Source: Akkermansiaceae bacterium (GTDB lineage: Bacteria > Verrucomicrobiota > Verrucomicrobiia > Verrucomicrobiales > Akkermansiaceae). From it: DNA of 18,076 bases. The notes beneath the pieces were generated by a model. It was given only the letters and a program-made list of their open reading frames with translations. It was not told the origin of the DNA and made no database searches. A program made the position numbers and the translations under genes. The stretch lies in assembly GCA_023301335.1 (NCBI GenBank), contig JALZVA010000180.1, positions 1-18,076 of the forward strand, in the 5' to 3' direction. Positions 13,915-18,076 of the stretch are shown here, in pieces; position 1 is the first letter of the stretch; every line of letters begins with the position of its first letter.

Positions 13915-14175
13915 ATGCCTGCTAAGAAAAATAAAACTAAGCCTCTTGCGGGGAAAGCGCAGCTCAAAGAAGTAAATCGTCGTATCCGACTTGCTCGAAG
14001 TCACTGGGATGCACACCGTAATAAAGCGTGTAGAAGAGAGCGGGATAGAGCTTTATTAGAGTATGAAAAGCTTAGCCCAGTTCAGAAAGAACAAGTACCT
14101 CAGGTATTAAGAGTTTGGTTGAAATACCGAAGTGAAAAATACTTTGGGGAACATCGAACAAAACCGGGTGGTTAA
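13915..14175 (+). CDS. Small basic hypothetical protein
   Basis: An 86-residue protein I do not recognise. It is strongly basic, starting MPAKKNKTKPLAGK, with the helical-looking charged stretch EVNRRIRLARSHWDAHRNKACRRERDRALLEYEKL in which Arg and Lys dominate. Such composition fits nucleic-acid or ribosome binding, but no known motif is present and the single Cys gives no metal site. No signal peptide or membrane segment. The ATG at 13915 has no Shine-Dalgarno sequence and lies 19 nt after a strong terminator, so its own promoter would have to overlap that terminator, or expression depends on read-through. Its stop TAA (14173-14175) overlaps the stop of the gene on the other strand. The amino acid composition looks like a real gene rather than a shadow. 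Confidence 0.65.
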   Translation: MPAKKNKTKPLAGKAQLKEVNRRIRLARSHWDAHRNKACRRERDRALLEYEKLSPVQKEQVPQVLRVWLKYRSEKYFGEHRTKPGG

Positions 14176-15314
14176 GGTGCTCGGCGAGTGAGTTTCTGAG
14201 CCGGGCTAAATGTGTCTTTCCAGTGAGAACCTAACCAATGAGCAGCATTGATGGAGAGGACCTCTGGACGTAACCTGCCGTCTTTGTTTGTGTATTTTAA
14301 AGTGATGTTCACACGGTAGTAACCTTTTGGGTCAATGAGGCCAGTGAGTGACTGTTGGTGGACTTCAAGGCTGGAGTTGTTGTAGTTTTTGAAATCCTTG
14401 CTATGACTAATAAGGTTATCGATGTGTGCACGCAGAGGGTGGTCGGAAGTGAATTTAATACGGAGATGTTTAGCCTGATTAGGTGAAAACAAATTATTGT
14501 TCGGCTGAGCTTCAATAAATGTAAGCTCTTGGCTATCAGCAACGGAATCGACTGTGAAATAAAGGCGGAAGGTTTGTGCCTCAGTGGGCTTTTTTGTAAG
14601 AAATTCTCGAAATGGCATCGAGGATGCATTAGAGAAATGCTCCCAGTCGATCAGCCATGAGTCTTCTTGTCTTGCCATGATTACCTCGAAGGGATTACCT
14701 TGTTTACGAATAATGAGAAATTCACAAAAAGATCCTTTATCTTGAACGGCTTGGACGTGAGAAATACCCTTAAGGTAATCAGTAGTGGGATTATTAAAAT
14801 CAGAGTAGAGCTGATCTTCACTAGTTAGGTGGGTTAGATGAGATTTGTTTTCTGCTTTTTCTAACGAAAAAAACGTTTGGATTACTGGAAATGCTTGAGC
14901 TAAAATCTGCTGTTGATTTTGTTGGAACTTTTCTAGTGCAGGAGATTGAGTCGAATTATGCGCATTTATCGTTTCTTTGGTAGAAGATTTATATGCGAGT
15001 ATACCAATGCCAGCTAACCAAATGAACCCGATGAGGATCATCATGATTCTACGTTTAGCTTTTTTATTCTCAATTATATTTAGTTTAGCATCGTGCCCAC
15101 TTGTATTGATTATGCCATATTCTACAGTTTTTGCTGTGCTGAAGTTGAGGAACCGCTCTCTTTTCTTTTTAATAAGATCCCAGCTCTCAAGGTGGAGTTG
15201 CTTTGATTTACAATGAGGACATTCAACCGATAGCTGAATGTCAGAAGTGAAAAATTTCTGGCAGGATCGGCATAGGTAGGTTCCTTGTGTAGGCTCTGTT
15301 GAGCTATTCTGCAT
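14172..15314 (-). CDS. Zinc-ribbon, single-pass membrane protein of unknown function
   Basis: A 380-residue protein I do not recognise. The N-terminal zinc ribbon has CRSC (Cys15, Cys18) and CPHC (Cys32, Cys35). It is followed by a basic stretch, KKKRERF, then a KKAKRR stop-transfer-like patch, and one transmembrane segment at about residues 90-108 (IMMILIGFIWLAGIGILAY). The remaining 270 residues, predicted outside the cytoplasm by the positive-inside rule, have no motif I can name; the region at 175-250 with SFCEFLIIRKQGNPFEVIMARQ has mixed beta-like character. I chose ATG 15314. A TTG at 15356 would add 14 residues (RVVTFSFFFTIKD) but is a rare start and lacks family support. It follows the Hsp70 gene by 38 nt on the same strand, so they are probably co-transcribed. 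Soluble Hsp70 and a membrane zinc-ribbon protein might act together. Confidence 0.75.
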   Translation of the reverse strand: MQNSSTEPTQGTYLCRSCQKFFTSDIQLSVECPHCKSKQLHLESWDLIKKKRERFLNFSTAKTVEYGIINTSGHDAKLNIIENKKAKRRIMMILIGFIWLAGIGILAYKSSTKETINAHNSTQSPALEKFQQNQQQILAQAFPVIQTFFSLEKAENKSHLTHLTSEDQLYSDFNNPTTDYLKGISHVQAVQDKGSFCEFLIIRKQGNPFEVIMARQEDSWLIDWEHFSNASSMPFREFLTKKPTEAQTFRLYFTVDSVADSQELTFIEAQPNNNLFSPNQAKHLRIKFTSDHPLRAHIDNLISHSKDFKNYNNSSLEVHQQSLTGLIDPKGYYRVNITLKYTNKDGRLRPEVLSINAAHWLGSHWKDTFSPAQKLTRRAP

Positions 15315-15352
15315 ATCTTTGATAGTAAAAAAAAATGAGAAAGTGACAACCC

Positions 15353-17164
15353 TCAATCTGTGAGCTTTTTCATCAGCGCTTCTTCCATCGCTTTTTCCAC
15401 AATAATCGTAGCTAAACTTTCAGTTGCCTTATCGAGTTCTTGAACAGCTGCTTTAAGCTGGTTGGCATCTTTGGAGTTAAGGTGTAGCTGCACATTGTGC
15501 TTAGCTTGAGCAATGGATTCTTGATTTTTGGCATCGAGTTGATCTCCTAATTGGATGAGGGCTTCTTCAACAGCGGGAAGCAGCTCATCAGCCTTTAGTT
15601 TAGCTTCAGTGAAGACACGTTCAGCCATATCTTCAAAGGCGTGTTCGATGGATTCTGAAACCATTTGCTCAACCTTAGCATCGTTTACATCAACTGCAGA
15701 AGAGGTGATTTCCAGGATCGTGTCAGAGTTTGTCACGGTGTCTCTCGTCAGCACATTTAAGATTCCGTTTTCATCAATACTGAATTGGACTCCAACGCGC
15801 GCTTGTCCTTTCGAGACGGATTGGAAGGGCACGGTGACATGGCCGAGGTCCCAGTTGTCTTTGGCCATTTCCCGCTCTCCTTGAAGGATGCGCACCCGCA
15901 TCGAGCTTTGGGAGTCGGTAGCATTGGTAAACATTTCACCAGCCTTACAGGGGATAGTAGAATTTCTCGGGATGATGACATTCATTAAGCCTCCATAAGT
16001 TTCAATACCTAAAGAAAGAGGGGTGACATCCAGCAATACCATGTTGGATAAGGCACCACTGATAATACCTCCTTGAATGATCGCTCCTAGAGCAATTGCC
16101 TCGTCTGGATGCTGTGAGAGATTGGGACAGATCCCAAAAAATTGCTCTACAGCTAATCTGACTGAGGGAATACGCGAGCTTCCTCCTACGAGGACGACCG
16201 TGCTGACCTCTGAGGCCGAGTCTTTGATTTCTCCATCGAGTAAGACTTGCTTACAATGGATGAGAGTCTTCTGGATGAGCTGCTGGATTTGATTTTCAAA
16301 ATCAGCACGGCTTATATCAACGGACAGATGCTTGTCTGTTTCTATGAAAGGAATAGCTACTTGATGAGTCTCCGACTCTGAGAGCGCTTCTTTACATTTT
16401 TTTGCTTCGTCGAGAACTCTACGGCGTAATTCGATCGTCTGTGATTCAAAAGGCTCGTCACTGTGACTCGTCCAGATAGATGTAGCTAAGAGCTGGTCAA
16501 AATCATCTCCGCCAAGATGAGTGTCACCAGAGGTTGCGATCACTTGGAAGAGCCCCTGATTCATTTCCAGAAGGGACACATCAAAAGTGCCTCCACCAAG
16601 GTCGTAGACGATCACCTTTGACTGCTCCTCAAGTTTATCCAAGCCAAAGGCAAGGGTCGCTGCTGTAGGCTCAGAGAGAATACGCTCCACACTGAGTCCC
16701 GCTAGTTCAGCAGCTTGTTTTGTAGCAGCTCTTTGGTTATCGTTAAAGTAAGCAGGGACAGTGATGACAGCTTTGCTAACAGGATGTTCCAGCCTGAATT
16801 CTGCCACCTCCTTGAGATGGCTTAAGATATCTGCACTTACCTGAATAGGGCTGACGTCTTTATGAGTGGTAACAATGTTAAGTCCATCTACACCTTCGCG
16901 TATAGGGAGGTGGAATTCTGGAGCGGTGTGCGTGCTCTGCCCGATCAGGCGTTTTGCACTGGAGACCACACTAGCTGGCTGTGTAGCGAGTCTGCGTAGA
17001 GCCTTGACCCCAATTTCTTTTTCCCCATTTTCCCCATACCACACAGCACTCGGGGTGATACGTGCATTAGAGCTATCGGCTAAGAGAATAGGGAAGCCAG
17101 AATCCACTACGCCTACCGCAGAATTTGAGGTGCCAAGATCAATACCCAGAATGACTTCGTTCAT
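15353..17164 (-). CDS. Hsp70 (DnaK-like) chaperone paralog
   Basis: A 603-residue Hsp70. The nucleotide-binding domain (1-372) has GIDLGTSNSAV (7-17), PAYFNDNQRAAT (137-148), the phosphate-2 loop VYDLGGGTFD (186-195) and VLVGGSSRIP (324-333). The linker MVLLDVTPLSLGIET (375-389) and the beta-sandwich substrate domain (about 390-490, with RILQGEREMAKDN) follow, then a helical lid (about 495-603). It is shorter than DnaK (about 638), missing the disordered C-terminal tail and ending MKKLTD, and no grpE or dnaJ lies beside it, so it is probably an accessory paralog rather than the housekeeping DnaK. It binds unfolded peptides in an ATP cycle in the cytoplasm. The start ATG has AGAAGG only 4 nt upstream, a tight but acceptable ribosome binding site. 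The neighbours are recQ upstream and a zinc-ribbon membrane protein downstream. Confidence 0.93.
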   Translation of the reverse strand: MNEVILGIDLGTSNSAVGVVDSGFPILLADSSNARITPSAVWYGENGEKEIGVKALRRLATQPASVVSSAKRLIGQSTHTAPEFHLPIREGVDGLNIVTTHKDVSPIQVSADILSHLKEVAEFRLEHPVSKAVITVPAYFNDNQRAATKQAAELAGLSVERILSEPTAATLAFGLDKLEEQSKVIVYDLGGGTFDVSLLEMNQGLFQVIATSGDTHLGGDDFDQLLATSIWTSHSDEPFESQTIELRRRVLDEAKKCKEALSESETHQVAIPFIETDKHLSVDISRADFENQIQQLIQKTLIHCKQVLLDGEIKDSASEVSTVVLVGGSSRIPSVRLAVEQFFGICPNLSQHPDEAIALGAIIQGGIISGALSNMVLLDVTPLSLGIETYGGLMNVIIPRNSTIPCKAGEMFTNATDSQSSMRVRILQGEREMAKDNWDLGHVTVPFQSVSKGQARVGVQFSIDENGILNVLTRDTVTNSDTILEITSSAVDVNDAKVEQMVSESIEHAFEDMAERVFTEAKLKADELLPAVEEALIQLGDQLDAKNQESIAQAKHNVQLHLNSKDANQLKAAVQELDKATESLATIIVEKAMEEALMKKLTD

Positions 17165-17209
17165 ATGTCCTTCTACGTATGCTCTGATGTAGAGAATGCA
17201 ACTCTTAGT

Positions 17210-18076
17210 TTACCCGCCAATTAGCGCTTTAGCTTGTGTAAAGACGTCAGCAAAGGGGTAATGGCTAAGGAAGCTGTAATGCTCATTTTGGTAAAGTCGT
17301 GCGTGGCGAATTGCAGGGCTCATGATCCCGCAGGCAAATTTACTGAGCCGATGAGGTGTAGAGAGCGTGGCTTTGTGCTCTTCATAGACATTTTTCAGGA
17401 TCTCTACTTGCTCTGTAGTGAGAGAAGGAATAGGACCGGAAGGGAGTTTTCTGGAGCGCTTCTTGCCATTACAACTAGAGCATTTCCCACAGCTTGTAGA
17501 GAGTGATTCACCAAAGTATTTAATTAAGCGGACTGGGATACAGCTGCGTGTTGTTGCTGCGGAAATCACCGCGTCAACACGCTTCACTGAGCTTTCCTTT
17601 TGGGATTGGAAATTTTTAAGAATCTCCTGCGCGAGTTCATCTGTCTTGGCTAGCTCTTTCTTCAGAATGAAATGGCTGAGGATACCAGTGGTTTTTACGG
17701 CGACATCGCCGACATCCCTCATTTCTTCAATGATGTTAATGAGCCTAGAGCGTGAGACCCCAAAGGTCTCCTCTGCGTTGGTGGAATCAATTCTACCCCA
17801 GTGGTCGTTTATTGCACTGACGAGGTTTTGCTTACTCCTACCGTAATCGTGGGTAGTGTAACGCAGGCGACTTACCTGATAGTAGCGCCAAGAGGTATCA
17901 TTTGCGGTGATGTAGCCCTCCGTCATTAGGTAACTAAGAATAATGTCGAACTGAGAGTCGTTAATATCATGCAGTTGGCAGAGATTATACTTGGAAATTG
18001 TGATGTCCTTACCTTGGGAAAAGATGCTTTCAAGAATACGTGTGACAGCATTCTTGGAAACTTCTGCTCCAAGGAT
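17210..18076 (-). CDS. RecQ-family ATP-dependent DNA helicase, C-terminal part (truncated by window edge)
   Basis: The frame stays open from the stop at 17210 through the right window edge, giving 288 residues with no start in the window; an internal ATG at 17926 is not the real start. The zinc-binding module of RecQ helicases is visible: CIPVRLIKYFGE followed by CGKCSSC, four cysteines in the usual CR..LL.YFGE...CGNCDNC pattern. In front of it lies a winged-helix-like stretch (STNAEETFGVSRSRLINIIEEMRDVGDV), as in the short RecQ proteins where the zinc module comes after that region. A 65-residue tail rich in Lys/His follows the zinc module. The ATPase core is beyond the window. Role: 3'-5' unwinding in recombination repair. 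The Hsp70 gene follows after 45 nt with no terminator seen, so they may share a transcript. Confidence 0.88.
   Translation of the reverse strand: MLGAEVSKNAVTRILESIFSQGKDITISKYNLCQLHDINDSQFDIILSYLMTEGYITANDTSWRYYQVSRLRYTTHDYGRSKQNLVSAINDHWGRIDSTNAEETFGVSRSRLINIIEEMRDVGDVAVKTTGILSHFILKKELAKTDELAQEILKNFQSQKESSVKRVDAVISAATTRSCIPVRLIKYFGESLSTSCGKCSSCNGKKRSRKLPSGPIPSLTTEQVEILKNVYEEHKATLSTPHRLSKFACGIMSPAIRHARLYQNEHYSFLSHYPFADVFTQAKALIGG

Noticed and set aside
14977..15216. Plus-strand ORF of 79 codons with a hydrophobic stretch opposite the zinc-ribbon gene
   Set aside because: It is the complement of the membrane-segment region of a better-supported gene, has no ribosome binding site, and resembles no family. 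The many other antisense frames opposite nadE, uvrD, Hsp70 and recQ were dropped for the same reason.
15315..15356. TTG start at 15356 for the zinc-ribbon membrane protein
   Set aside because: The extra residues include a run coded by nine consecutive T on the coding strand, the start is rare, and the zinc ribbon is complete from ATG 15314.
1..18076. CRISPR array, toxin-antitoxin pair, prophage or defence island
   Set aside because: No regularly spaced repeats, no phage structural or integrase genes, and no recognisable defence effector. The helicases have the normal repair-enzyme domain set. The only mobile-element trace is the IS3 relic.

Overview
The window is an 18 kb stretch of a bacterial chromosome of moderate to low GC. 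Its best fit is the Verrucomicrobiota. That assignment is an inference from three things: the gene mix (a TIGR03008-type CPBP protease, a YlbF-family protein with a Cys/Gly tail, a low-GC NadE/UvrD pair), the many starts without a clear Shine-Dalgarno sequence, and start codons that abut the previous stop. No rRNA or confident tRNA is present, and I see no CRISPR array or intact mobile element.

Region A (1-5560, + strand) is a lipid-modification cluster. It holds the end of an acyl desaturase, an FAD-dependent amine-oxidase-like oxidoreductase (COG2907 type), a DUF1365 protein, a cyclopropane-synthase-family methyltransferase, a DUF1295 membrane reductase-like protein and a second, coclaurine-N-methyltransferase-like member of the same superfamily. 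The first three junctions are overlapping or nearly so. Together they suggest that a double bond is introduced into an acyl chain and then methylated and remodelled by redox enzymes, as in furan, methyl-branched or cyclopropane fatty acid synthesis. Both methyltransferases depart from the classical cyclopropane synthase active site, so the product is uncertain.

Region B (5561-6032) has no intact gene. It contains a 21-codon signal-peptide-like reading frame that may be the stump of a sixth cluster gene, a decayed IS3-family orfA/orfB relic, and a good rho-independent terminator.

Region C (6033-12099, + strand) is a very tightly packed five-gene unit: Lrp/AsnC regulator, PLP aminotransferase, CPBP intramembrane protease, glutamine-dependent NAD+ synthetase and UvrD/PcrA helicase. 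Gaps are 0-4 nt. The NAD+ synthetase carries unusual replacements at two conserved metal-site positions.

Region D (12100-14175, + strand) has an unknown exported charged protein, an intergenic region with two inverted repeats, a YlbF-family protein with a CC-GGG-C tail followed by a strong terminator, and a small basic protein of unknown function.

Region E (14172-18076, - strand) reads in the opposite direction: the C-terminal part of a RecQ-family helicase, then a DnaK-like Hsp70, then a zinc-ribbon, single-pass membrane protein. It converges on region D so tightly that one TTAA provides the stop codons of both strands.
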